A DNA stretch of 64,000 nucleotides from Amaranthus tricolor (Eukaryota > Streptophyta > Magnoliopsida > Caryophyllales > Amaranthaceae). Below are positions 22,836 through 32,803 of this stretch, in pieces. The translations under genes were made by a program, and so were the position numbers. Under the pieces are notes generated by a model. It was given only the letters and a program-made list of their open reading frames with translations, was not told the origin of the DNA and did not search any database. The DNA lies in NCBI RefSeq assembly GCF_026212465.1, contig NC_080056.1, forward strand, positions 23,972,811 to 24,036,810, in the 5' to 3' direction. The stretch's first letter is position 1, and each line of letters opens with the position of its first letter.

Positions 22836-24632
22836 TTAATTGTTAATTATAGGAACCCAGACTTTCTTGGGTTCCTTGTCGATCTTACATGAATCATATT
22901 TATCAATTTGAATATTATCGACATAATTTCTGTTAGAGACAGTATACTGTTCCCTTTTGGTGCACTGTTCCTTCAGATGGCCAGCTTTTCCATAGAAGGT
23001 ACAGTACCTGTCTCTAGGAAGATCAACGTAAGCTTTCTTACTTTTGTTATTCTTAAAATATTTTAGGCCTTGTGATTTCTTACTTTTAGCATCTAGAATC
23101 CATTTGGGAGTTATTTTGATTTTCCCTTTTCCTCTAGAATTTAATTCAAGATTATTATCATTATTATGGTCGGATTCCGGATTCAAATCTAAATGTTGAA
23201 AATCATTGCACAAATCCTTAGTAGATGCATTTATCAATTCTTTATTTAAGCCTAATAATTTGTATTGTGATAGCTCAATATTAAGAATAACATTTTCTTT
23301 CTTAAGTCTCTCCATATTTTCCTTTAGGATTATATTTTGGTCCAACAAACCGAAAAATCTGTTTTGGACATCATGTCTAAAGGTGTTTATGTATGAGACA
23401 TGGTCTTTGCTTACTTTAAGTTCCTGTTCTAACTTGAGACACTTATCATTGCAATTTTCAAGTTTAGCTTGTGTCTCTTTTAACAACTCTTTTAATTCAT
23501 TTTTACTTAGATTAAATGAATGGTCAGAAAATGAATTAGAAATATTTACCTGCTTCTCCTTGCCTTTATGCGTAGCCATGAGACATAGGTTAGCTGTCTC
23601 CTCTTCTTCGGGAACAATAGTTTCATTCTCACTTTCAGTTTCTCCCGATGCTGCAATCATGGCCTTACGAAAGTCAATCTTGTTGAAATTCTCTTTGTTC
23701 AACGGTCTTCTTGAATCTCTTGTCTTTCCCTTGCCCTTTTCATTCTTCCATGTTGGGCAATCCTTGATGAAGTACTCGGTACTTCCACATTTGTGGCATT
23801 CAAGATTTTTTGTTCTTCTTTCTTTGTTGTTTCTTTGATTTGCATACCTGCTGTTCCTGAAGAACTTCTTGAATTTTCGTACCAACAAAGCAGCCTCTTC
23901 TTCATCACATTCTGATTCGTCCTGTTCCCCCGCTGCCAGAGCCAGTCCCTTGTTCCTGGAACTGTCTGCTGTTCCCAAATGCAATTCATGCGTCATTAGG
24001 GAACCAGCCAGCTCCTCTAGATTAAACTTTGTAAAATCTTTGGACTCTTGTATAGCAGTAACCTTGGCCCTCCAGCGCTCATCTTGAGGAAGGCTCCTTA
24101 GAATCTTCCTTACTTGTTCATCAGTGGGAATTATTCTTCCAAGAGAAACAAGCTCATTTGTTATGTTGGTGAACCTAGTGAACATCTCTTGGATACTTTC
24201 TCTTGGCTCCATAACAAATCTCTCGTATTTAGACATTAACAAATCAATTTTGGACCGTTTGACTTCACTTGTTCCCTCATGGGTAACAGCAAGCAGGTCC
24301 CAAATTTGCTTAGCGGATTTACATCCCATTATTCTATTATGCTCGTTTGGTCCAAGACCACAATGAAGTAATTTTATAGCAAGAGCATTTAATTCCATTT
24401 TCTGAAAATCTTCTTTTTCATATTCTGTTATTGGTTTGGGAACTACTTCATTGTTAGAGTTAGTAATGGTTACCTCAAAATCTCCGATTTCAATGACTCT
24501 CCACACTTGATAGTTCTCAGCCTTGATGAAGATTTCCATTCTATTTTTCCAGTATGTATAAAATTTTCCATCGAACATTGGCGGTCTTTGAGTTGAATAT
24601 CCCTCTTCCATTCGCTCGTTCATAATTGACAT
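22836..24632 (-). CDS. gag: SIRE/Maximus gag, open frame with both zinc knuckles altered
   Basis: 598 residues from the ATG at 24632. The start has the DUF4219-like block ([20 protein letters not shown]), then UBN2-type capsid sequence ([36 protein letters not shown]). Near residue 280 the knuckle [14 protein letters not shown] has Tyr where the metal-binding His belongs. A coiled-coil region (residues about 370-470) follows. Near residue 560 the second knuckle [14 protein letters not shown] has Tyr in place of the second Cys. Gag would form the virus-like particle and package RNA; loss of a ligand in both knuckles should weaken RNA binding. Gag and pol are in different frames: gag ends in TAA at 22838-22836 and pol lies -1 relative to it. 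Confidence 0.9.
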   Translation of the reverse strand: MSIMNERMEEGYSTQRPPMFDGKFYTYWKNRMEIFIKAENYQVWRVIEIGDFEVTITNSNNEVVPKPITEYEKEDFQKMELNALAIKLLHCGLGPNEHNRIMGCKSAKQIWDLLAVTHEGTSEVKRSKIDLLMSKYERFVMEPRESIQEMFTRFTNITNELVSLGRIIPTDEQVRKILRSLPQDERWRAKVTAIQESKDFTKFNLEELAGSLMTHELHLGTADSSRNKGLALAAGEQDESECDEEEAALLVRKFKKFFRNSRYANQRNNKERRTKNLECHKCGSTEYFIKDCPTWKNEKGKGKTRDSRRPLNKENFNKIDFRKAMIAASGETESENETIVPEEEETANLCLMATHKGKEKQVNISNSFSDHSFNLSKNELKELLKETQAKLENCNDKCLKLEQELKVSKDHVSYINTFRHDVQNRFFGLLDQNIILKENMERLKKENVILNIELSQYKLLGLNKELINASTKDLCNDFQHLDLNPESDHNNDNNLELNSRGKGKIKITPKWILDAKSKKSQGLKYFKNNKSKKAYVDLPRDRYCTFYGKAGHLKEQCTKREQYTVSNRNYVDNIQIDKYDSCKIDKEPKKVWVPIINN

Positions 24633-24673
24633 TTTTCGGGAACACCAGAATCTGCCCTCAGGGTTTCCTGATC

Positions 24674-27600
24674 TTTTTGTTCACTTTGAAAGCTTAGGAA
24701 AAGTGAGGAAACTCAATGATGCTTAAGGATTAATAGGCACTTAAGAGGTGAGTTTAATTATGCCATAATACTCACTTATGAGAGGAGTTACAAACTCCTC
24801 CCCTTCCTCCTCATCACAACCGGCCACCCCTTCACTCCCCTCTCATTATTATTTTTTTTAATTTAATTTAATTAATTAATTAAGTCATTATTATATTATT
24901 GTTAAAATAGAAAGAACGTTACGCGATAGTCTCGTACGCGATAAAACTCGTTACCGTTAATATTTAACTCACTTTATTTCTTAAAATTATATATGTGAAA
25001 TAATATAATTTAATAATACGTATTTATTTTATTTTATTATATTATTTCTTAAACCCGATAAATTACGGGGTGTTACACTAGCGCTATGGAGTATCCTCTC
25101 AACTAGATACTTAGTGCGCACGAAGGTCTAGGCTTTTGTTTTTAATAATATATCTTATTCTCTTCTTCCTGTTTGTGAACGCATGTTTTAATCAAATTTG
25201 AAAAATTTTTTACGTGAGGTGTGTCTACTCGCTCAACCTTCTGTGGTTGACACTTTTCTGTTTTGATTTTAGATTGCAGGTGAATTGCGGGTGCAAACAG
25301 TTGATAGGTGGGGTATCGCGAAGTAACGTAAAATATCATAGTATTTATTTTATGAATTCGTAATAGCTTTAGTTTAGAATTGAATTTTACTAATAGTTAA
25401 CAAAATTATTGGGTTTTAAGAAGGAATAAGGTTTAGCAATTGAGATTTATTCTTTTATGGGATTGTAGGTACCTTTGAGTTTATTTATATTTGATTTTAA
25501 GTTCACATTAATTTATTTATTAAAATTGAGTTTTAGCTTTATAGCGCATTGTAGATATTTATTAAAGTATAATCTTGGATTATGTTTAGTAACATCTTCA
25601 TCTAATTAGGAAGATATTAGGTGGGGTGTTACATTCCATCTACCTAAACCAGCTCGGAACAAGCATGAACCTCGTGTTGTTAAATGTGTTTTCATTGGTT
25701 ATGGGGTGACTCAGAAAGGTTATCAATGTTTTGATCCAATCCATAAAAAACTCTATACAGCTATGGACTGTGATTTCATTGAGATTTCATACTACTACAC
25801 CCAGCCTAGACCTTAGGGGGAAACTGTGAGTGATGACTTAAGCTAGCTGACACATCCTACAACAATTAATCCAGACCCTACAATTCATGACCTTATGGAA
25901 TAAGTAAGTAACGCTACAGATGTTGCCATTGATAATATGGTACTTCCTCCTCCTCACCACTTGTGCCCTGTCTAAAGCATGTGAAGAGAAATCTAAATAA
26001 GAGGTAATCCCTGACTCTTTAAATGATATTGCTAGTGATGGACCCAATGTTGAGGCACCTTGCAGATATAAGTTAGGAGTATAAGGGGTATTTGCCAAGG
26101 AGATATGATTCTGTGTTTGAAGCACAAAGATCTTGATATCTTATTGAACGGGGTAATGTTGATACCTTATCTCCGACAGCTATAGCTTTCAATACATCTC
26201 TGTATTCAAGTTCCATACCCCAAAATACTGAAGAAGTACTCTACAATCCAAAATGGCAGGGGCTATGGAGGATGAGATTGTGGATCTTAACAAGACCAAC
26301 ACATGGGAGAAATGTATGTTATCTGAAGGGAAAAAATAGTAGGCTGTAAATGGGTATTTTCGATCGTACCATGCTAATGGGACCATTGAGAGACACAAAT
26401 CTCGTCTTGTAGCCAAGGGGTATAATCATACATAAGAGGTGGGTTATTCGGAAACCTTCTTTTTGGTTGCCAAGATTGATATAATTAGAGTCTCGTTCGC
26501 AGTAGCTACAAATAAAGATTTGTTGACTCAATTAGGAACGGGAACAGCAACAAGAGGGGGGGGTGAATTGTTGTTGTTGCAATTTTAAGCGATTGTGCCC
26601 TGTTTTTGCGGAATTATTCAAAATAAATAAAGCTTAAACTAAGAGCAAAATAATAAGAGAGACACACGATTTTACGTGGAAACCTTTTGGGCCTAAACAA
26701 AAGGAAAAACCACGACCACTTGGGATTTTCAACAACTCCACTATGTTTAAGGCAATTAGTTACAATCACAATAAACACCTTGCTTCACTCGAAGCGCAAC
26801 ACCTAGGCCGACTCCTCTTCTCTCTAATTGCTTTACTCCAAGCAACAACCTTAGCTTCTCTACAAGCTAATCCTCTCTAGCTTCACTCTAAGCTATCTAA
26901 TTTCCCCCTTAGACTCACCTGAGTCTAATTACATGAACACTCAAAAACCCTTACAAAAAGGATTAAAATTCTCTAAGATAAATTAAAGAGTTGCACAAGT
27001 AAATATTATGAATTAATTGGCAATTTGAAAACAAAATATTACTTGTAGAATTTCCAAAAATAAACGCTCAAGAATTATTTTTCTCTTAAAGCATGCGTTA
27101 ATTCTCTCATTAAAAAAATCAAGCTAGTTAGCGTATTTATAATAAAATAAATTTCTAAAAATAGAAAAATATTCCAACCCATTATCCTTAGTCATGGATT
27201 AATGAATGATGCTGAATAAATCACAAAACGGTTAATACTTCAGCCTTTGAATAAATCAAACAAACGGTTAAGGAAATCAGTAACCGCTATTCACTGATAA
27301 CCGCTGTTCCCTGATAACCGCTGTTCCCTAAAGTAGCAGTTACTTCCTGTTCCCCACGTTAATGGCTGGAACTTCATGCTATATTTAGAAAACGGTTTTG
27401 ATCACACGGTTATTTTTTGACAAAGTCAAAAACGGTTATCTTTTTGACCAATTCTTAGAAAATGGTTATTTTTACTATTTTTTAGGAAAAGATTTATTTT
27501 ATTATTTTTCAGAAAATCCAAAAATAATTAAAGCCTAACTGCTGTTCTTACTTTTTAGTAGATCCAAGTTAATCTCCTAAAAATAAGGAATTAATCTTGA

Positions 27601-27992
27601 AACCACCACGTAAGGAATTTTAGAAATTCTTTTTGCCAATTAACTTTAATAAACTAATGCAACAAATTAATTTAAAATACATTAACTAAAAAATAAAAGA
27701 TAGAATTTATTAGCTAACGTAAATTGACTTCAGTTTGGGAACACTGCGCTGTCTCCAAATTCCAACTTGCTAGAACATCAAACCTGGGAACAGTAGACTT
27801 CCTGTCTCCATTTTACATCCCACGTGATATACTCTTCTTGCATCTCTTGAAACCTTTTGACATGTGTATTCCCATTAACTAAGTCATCGGTACTATCAAC
27901 GATCACAATTAATCGGATATCGACCTGCACAAAATCTCTAAACAAATATTTGCTAAAGTGTAGTCATCATCAAAACTCAAGAGGTCCAACAA
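24674..27992. repeat. Right copy of the 3,319-bp repeat, replacing the SIRE 5' LTR and PBS
   Basis: Forty-one bases upstream of the gag ATG the SIRE sequence ends (..TTTCCTGATC at 24673) and jumps to TTTTTGTTCACTTTG, which is position 13532 inside the solo LTR. The copied block then runs through the solo-LTR tail with its CTAGC flank, the chromovirus LTR end, the copia fragment (25633-26520) and a whole SIRE LTR. A SIRE PBS and a directly adjoining 5' LTR are missing. The small minus-strand frames in this block repeat those of the left copy and are not genes. Confidence 0.95.
26521..27991 (-). mobile_element. Second SIRE LTR, flanked on both sides by AGATT
   Basis: This copy looks identical to the LTR at 15379-16849. 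It has AGATT on its left (26516-26520) and on its right (27992-27996) and sits in copia sequence on both sides. By itself it has the structure of a solo LTR at the SIRE insertion site, not of a 5' LTR joined to an internal region. Confidence 0.93.
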
Positions 27993-27996
27993 GATT

Positions 27997-28230
27997 GGTC
28001 ATTGTACCAATATAATATAAAATATTCCTTCCTCTATGGTGACATTGAAGTAGAATTCTATATGAAAGCACCGCCTAGGTTCTCATATGAGTATATATCA
28101 GGAGAAGGGTGTAGATTCAAGAACGCATTATATAGCTTGAAACAATCCCCACGAGCATGGTTTGGTAGGTTTACTATAGTAATGAAGAAGTTTGGGTATG
28201 AGCAAAGTAACACTAATCACACATTTTTCT
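27997..28230 (+). pseudogene. Copia RT continued (central RT segment), truncated
   Basis: Directly after the SIRE target duplication the copia RT resumes with WSLYQYNIKYSFLYGDIEVE, then FYMKAPPRF, ALYSLKQSPRAWFGRF and SNTNHTFFL. This is the RT segment just upstream of the YVDD active site, reading straight on from 15378 once the SIRE insert and one target duplication are taken out. The reading stops at 28230, where an LTR-like segment begins. The active site, RNase H and 3' LTR of this copia were not found further right. Confidence 0.85.
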
Positions 28231-29300
28231 TGTGATACCCCTGATTTAGGGAATGATAGACAACTCATATCAACAAGGTGCATCTTTTTTTCTAAGGAAC
28301 CTATGTGCTAAGAGCTCCACAGTTAAGCGTGTATGGTGAGGAGCAATCTTAGGATTGTTGACCTCTTGGGAAGTTTCCTAGGTGTGCAAGAGTCAGGGCA
28401 AAGTGGGCTGAAAAGACAAATGTTAAAAATTTAATATCAATCAAATTATTATTGTATATCAAGGATAAATAAAGAGTCTTAGGTGGTTACAAGCTTGGCA
28501 ATAATCATGTAAATGTAAAATATTGAATTATTATAGGTAACAAGGAGTTATAACTTGATGATATATTGAGGTTTGTGAGAGATTCAACATATTTTATCAA
28601 ATATAACTAGGGAAATTATTATGTTTTGAGTAATTTATTTGATTGTGATCAAGAAAATAAGACATATAATCTACTTGTTGATAGACTACATATGTATATT
28701 GTGTGTGGCTTGGTTTCATACTATTCTTGGGTACACGCTGACACCATAAGGATACATGAGAATTGACTTGAGAATATAATCTGTGTTGTTAGAGCTATAT
28801 CAACTTTAGATTATTTAAATCTTGTTTTGACTTTATGAGAGTAGTAAATATCATGGTTGAGCAATTTTTGTCATTCGTCAAGTGACCTTAAGTGAGATGT
28901 ATAGTTTTTATTTCAATTCAGGAAGAACGTTAGCATTGTCTTAAGTCTGTTTAATTGCAGTAGGTACTTGTTTGCATCAGTGAAGACAAACAACATTGTG
29001 ATTGGTAGTTGCATTTCTCGTATTTGTACCGTAGTATTTGTGTCTTAGTTTAGCTAGATTGTGTCTGCTAGATAAGTCCCACGTGATAGCGGCCAGCTAT
29101 AATGTTTTCTTTTTCTTATGAGGAGACCCTATTCGAATTAAAGATATGGAGATTCATGATATATATTATTGTGGTGTAGTAATACTTGTGCTAATGTAAT
29201 ACTAACCTTATAAACGAGTAGGTCGATTGTAAGGAAAAATGCCATAGGGCTTGATTAATTGGGTGTTAGCAGCTTATGATTGAATCATTTAAATGGTATA
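28231..29300 (+). mobile_element. LTR-like insertion beginning TGTGATACCCC with a 5S-like domain
   Basis: The copia RT reading is cut at 28230 and the new sequence starts TGTGATACCCCTGATTTAGGG, a plausible LTR start. A 5S rRNA-like domain lies about 80 bp in. The rest to 29300 is non-coding, and no PBS, polypurine tract or paired LTR was located. The right end is unclear because a MITE and other fragments follow. It may be an LTR of a gypsy element or a Cassandra-like TRIM. Confidence 0.5.
28312..28387 (+). other. 5S rRNA-like domain (A-box and C-box regions of a Pol III internal promoter)
   Basis: The sequence GAGCTCCACAGTTAAGCGTG..GAGCAATCTTAGGATTGTTGACCTCTTGGGAAGT follows plant 5S rRNA (GAACTCCGCAGTTAAGCGTG..GAGTAGTACTAGGATGGGTGACCTCCTGGGAAGT) with scattered substitutions. 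The A-box side (AGTTAAGCGTG) is perfect and the C-box side (AGGAT..TGACCTC.TGGGAAG) has a few changes. The 5' part of 5S rRNA is not recognisable, so it is not a 5S gene but a captured or convergent domain, as in the LTRs of Cassandra TRIM elements. Confidence 0.75.
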
Positions 29301-29306
29301 TTACAT

Positions 29307-29756
29307 CTGCTAGTTGTTCAATTTTTATTATTAATACTCCCTCCGAACCAATTTAGATGTCCCATTTGCTTGGGCACGGTTATTAAGGATGATGTGGGGT
29401 CCATTAAAAAGGGTAAGCATCTGCTAGTTGTTCAATTTTTATTATTAATACTCCCTCCGAACCAATTTAGATGTCCCATTTGCTTGGGCACGGTTATTAA
29501 GGATGATGTGGGGTCCATTAAAAAGGGTCTGCTAGTTGTTCAATTTTTATTATTAATACTCCCTCCGAACCAATTTAGATGTCCCATTTGCTTGGGCACG
29601 GTTATTAAGGATGATGTGAGGTCCATTAAAAAGGGTAAGCATCTGCTAGTTGTTCAATTTTTATTATTAATACTCCCTCCGAACCAATTTAGATGTCACA
29701 TTTGCTTGGGCACGGTTATTAAGGATGATGTGGGGTCCATTAAAAAGGGTAAGTAG
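29307..29756 (+). repeat. Four tandem copies of a 108-114-bp unit containing the left end of a Stowaway MITE
   Basis: Units start at 29307, 29421, 29529 and 29643 (CTGCTAGTTGTTCAATTTTT), giving periods of 114, 108 and 114 bp. Each holds flanking DNA (TTATTATTAA), the MITE terminus TACTCCCTCCGAACCAATTTAG and about 70 bp of MITE interior. Copies are almost identical (for example GATGTCCC versus GATGTCAC in the fourth). All periods are multiples of three, so an open frame of 158 codons runs through them by chance. Confidence 0.9.
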
Positions 29757-29939
29757 TAAAGGGTAAGTAGTGAAGGGTAGTTGGGTAAGTAAGGTATATA
29801 GGGGTATATTCGTAATTACTTGTGTGAACTAATGATATTTAGGTAAAAAAAAAGATTGACAAAAATAGAATTGGGACAACTAAAAAGACTTTGCCAAATA
29901 AGGAAATGGGACAACTAAATTGGTTCGGAGGGAGTATTA
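29335..29939. mobile_element. Stowaway-type MITE with amplified left half
   Basis: The left terminus TACTCCCTCCGAACCAATTTAGATGTCCCATTTGC and the right terminus ending ACTAAATTGGTTCGGAGGGAGTA (to 29939) are inverted repeats of about 35-40 bp with TA at the edges. The right half (29757-29939) is single-copy, while the left half occurs four times. A related right half lies at 47100-47268. No coding capacity. Confidence 0.85.
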
Positions 29940-29942
29940 TTT

Positions 29943-30080
29943 AAGTGCAAGTATGTTCTAGGACGAACTCTGTTTCAAGTTAGGTAGAATAGTAAGATTT
30001 TGGGAGGAATGTCATAGCTTATACAATTTTGGTTGATCATATTATACCTTTATGTGAGTACTTTTTTGTTTGCGTGCAAC
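29943..30080 (+). mobile_element. Chromovirus pre-LTR fragment
   Basis: GTTCTAGGACGAACTCTGTTTCAAGTTAGGTAGAATAGTAAGATTTTGG matches the sequence after the chromovirus coding region at 9486-9540 almost base for base. It is a fragment of another copy of that family; its continuation past about 30000 cannot be followed. Confidence 0.6.
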
Positions 30081-30084
30081 AATG

Positions 30085-30560
30085 GTTTACCTATTGTTTT
30101 GAGCTGGTTTTGAGCTGGTTTTTGTTAAATGAAGTCACAGCATGCTAATCTGTTGAGTCAAGTCATCAGTTGTTGTTTCAGCTGGTTTAAATTAGCTTTT
30201 TACCTATTGTTTTGGCATTGCTTTGAGCTGGATTTTGTTAAATGAAGTCATTAAATGGTGTTTTGTTGAAATTCAGGTAATTGGTATTGTTTCAGCTGGT
30301 TTAGCTACTGGTTTACCTATTGTTTTGAGCTGGTTTTTGTTAAATGAAGTCATATCATGCTGATCTGTTGACTCAAGTCATCAGTTACTGTTTCAGCTGG
30401 TTTAAATTAGCTGTTTACCTACTGTTTTGGCATTGCTTTGAGCTGGATTGTAGCATTAGCTGTTTACCTACTGGTTTAAATTAGCTACTTTGGCATTAAC
30501 TGTTTACCTATTGGTTTAAATTAGCTGTTTACCTATTGTTTTGGCATTGCTTTGAGCTGT
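30085..30560 (+). repeat. Complex direct repeats upstream of a MULE transposase remnant
   Basis: Phrases GTTTTGAGCTGGTTTTTGTTAAATGAAGTCA, GTTTCAGCTGGTTTAAATTAGCT and TTTACCTATTGTTTTGGCATTGCTTTGAGCTG recur in order, with a larger period near 215 bp (about 30090-30300 and 30310-30450) and shorter partial repeats to 30560. No coding function is apparent. It may be an intron or subterminal region of the MULE. Confidence 0.75.
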
Positions 30561-30618
30561 ATATGAGCTGGTGAACATGGTGTGTTTTTCTATATATATG
30601 CTAATTAGATGTACTACA

Positions 30619-31890
30619 CAGAGCATTGTAACTGTGGGAGTTGAACTTCCAAATGTCGAACATAGGTATTGTGCGAGACATATATATGCTAATTGGAACA
30701 AAAGCTTCAAGGGTGAAGAGATGAAGCTTTTATTTTGGAGGTGTGAAAAAGCTTATAATGAAGCTGATTTTAATGATGGAATCACAGAAATGAAGAAAGT
30801 AAACCATCTTGTTGCCGAAGCATTTAACTTGGCTAATCCTCGTTATTTTGTCGAGCTTTTGTGAAGGTTGATACAAAGTGGGATGTGATTTTGAGTAACA
30901 TGGTCGAAACTTTTAACAATTACATCATGCATGCTAGATCAAAACATTTGATTGATATGCTTGATGATATTCGAACAATGCTAATGAAGAGGATAGCTAC
31001 AAATAGGGAGGAGTGTGCAAGCAAGTGGAGTGGATTATTATGTCCAAGAGTACAAGTTATGTTGGATAAAGAGAAAGAAGAGGCATCTAATTGCACTGTT
31101 CTACCGTCTACTGTTACAGTATTCCAAGCTCATCACATTGACGTATTAGAGGTGGACATAGAAAGAAGAACATGTACGTGCAGGAAATGGGATCTTAAAG
31201 GGATTCCTTGTTGTCATGCTATTGCCTCAATTAGTTACCTACATAAAGACGTCGAGTCATTTGTGGATGAATGTTACACCAAAGCTGCATACACAAGGGC
31301 TTTACAGGTAGCATAGCTCCTTGCATTGGAGAACGTCATTGGCCTAAAATTGATATGTCCATCGATCCACCCCCCCATCAAAATTGGTCCTGGAAGACCA
31401 AGAAAGTCACGAATCAAAAGTGCTCATGAGGACCCAAAAAAACCAGGAAAACTCACAAGACATGGCATGTAGATGAGTTGTACCATTTGTAAATCCACTG
31501 CACATAATAAATGAAATTGTCCAGAAAAGGGTAAAGTTGTGGACCCTACACCACCACCAATTAAGAGAAGAAGAGGAAGACCAAGAAAAGATGTTAGTGA
31601 AAGAAGAGTAAACCCAGAATCACAACCATGTCAACCAGACCATCATCAGCTAACTGCACATCCTGGGGCAATAGGTAGAGGGGGGAGAAGTATCTATATA
31701 GGGCAAGGGAGCAAGGGTGGTAATCCCAGTAGTTCTGTTACAACTGCTGAAAGGGTTAGTCAGTTAAACTTTATTCCAAAAAATTATTACACATCAAATA
31801 AAAGTTCAGTTAATCTAATAATTGTTATGTTCCTTTTTAACGGTGCAAACGAAAAAGAGGAAGGCCAAGCAAGGGAAGCCAAACTTATGT
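30619..31890 (+). pseudogene. MULE (MuDR-type) transposase C-terminal half, broken
   Basis: The reading starts within the transposase at VELPNVEHRYCARHIYANWN and proceeds through KSFKGEEMKLLFWRCEKAYN. A frame change near 30850 leads into VDTKWDVILSNMVETFNNYI and LDKEKEEASNCTVLPSTVTV. The SWIM zinc finger is intact (CTCRKWDLKGIPCCHA, near 31170-31220). After a stop at about 31314 other frames carry a CCHC knuckle (CTICKSTAHNK..NCPEKG) and an AT-hook (KRRRGRPRKD, 31561-31592). The catalytic DDE core is not seen, being lost or upstream and unrecognisable. Ancestrally it would cut and move the MULE; this copy cannot. Confidence 0.85.
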
Positions 31891-32029
31891 AGACGTACTC
31901 TAAAGTCAAGCATCAACAACCAAGCAATGAAGAATCTTTATTAATATTCAGATTAATAGTTAGTATAACACTTAAGAGCTTTTGTAAACAATGAAGCGTA
32001 TGTATAATTAATGTATTATTAATAACTTA
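31891..32029 (+). other. MULE 3' flank
   Basis: AT-rich, non-coding. It continues at 36217 on the other side of the gypsy insertion. Confidence 0.5.
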
Positions 32030-32803
32030 TGATGTGGAAGTGTAATGGGAATGTTTTAGAGTGTATGAGTTAGCTTAAGAACAAGCTCAACAAGGAACGA
32101 AACAAGAGAACACCCACACAACTTAGAATCTTATTCTAGATTGCATGGTTTCTTTGAGCAGCAAAAATTCACTAAGTATTTTAAACTCTCAAAGCTTTTA
32201 CTCTCAAACACTAAGTAATAAGAATAAAAGGGGCGTACAACACAAAGTAAGCACAAAGAAATTCACAAAGTAAATCAGAATTTTGTTTTCAATCTCACTT
32301 GCCTAAAATGCATGGCAATGAGTTCCTTTTATACTAAAAATAATGCAAGTGTTACAAGCCTTCAAGGAACCTTTCAACTTCCCCCTTACAAAATCAGAAA
32401 ACAAAGCATTGCTAGAATTAAGCCTTTTTAATGTTAAGCATTAAGGCTAATAATGACCCCTTATTAATAGCTATTTAAACAGCAAATTAAGGCTAATTCT
32501 ACTTTGAACCGTCCATATTCTCCTAAAAAAAACTCTTGCATTTCTCCTAAAAAAAAAACTCCCATTTAAGCATTAAAGCTAGAATTCAAGTTGCTGCTTG
32601 TATTCTACTTCCCATTTCAGGCAATTGTGCCTTATTCAACTTCCCATTTAAGGCAAGTAATAAAGGATTGCTTTGAAGAGAATCCCACGAAATTAGCAGC
32701 CATTTGCTTGACATTTGCGTGGCTAAGTAAAGCATGGACCGTAGCTTGTGTTGTAGGAACCGTAACTTGATGATCTTGGACTTTGTGGACTGAATTCTCA
32801 TCA
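32030..32803 (-). repeat. 3' LTR of the internally deleted gypsy element
   Basis: On the plus strand it runs TGATGTGGAAG..GAATTCTCATCA. On the element strand it starts TGATGAG directly after the purine tract GAAGTGGGGGAGAA (32804-32817 read on the minus strand), which makes this the 3' LTR. Confidence 0.93.

Noticed and set aside
25142..26531. Four minus-strand ORFs (65, 95, 75, 70 codons) repeating those at 14000-15389
   Set aside because: They are chance frames inside the duplicated chromovirus-LTR/copia block; their recurrence reflects the DNA duplication, not gene conservation.
24674..27992. Reading the 3.3-kb direct repeats as the LTRs of one giant element
   Set aside because: They contain parts of three unrelated elements with their own target duplications and end points; only the 1,471-bp portion has LTR termini.
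28312..28387. Functional 5S rRNA gene
   Set aside because: The 5' third of 5S rRNA is missing and the C-box side carries changes; it is at most a 5S-like domain.
29280..29756. 158-codon plus-strand ORF with four near-identical repeats
   Set aside because: It is a tandemly amplified MITE end whose period happens to be a multiple of three; no start context or domain supports translation.
29307..29756. CRISPR-like appearance of regular repeats
   Set aside because: Repeats are 108-114 bp, contiguous, without spacers, in plant DNA, and contain MITE termini.
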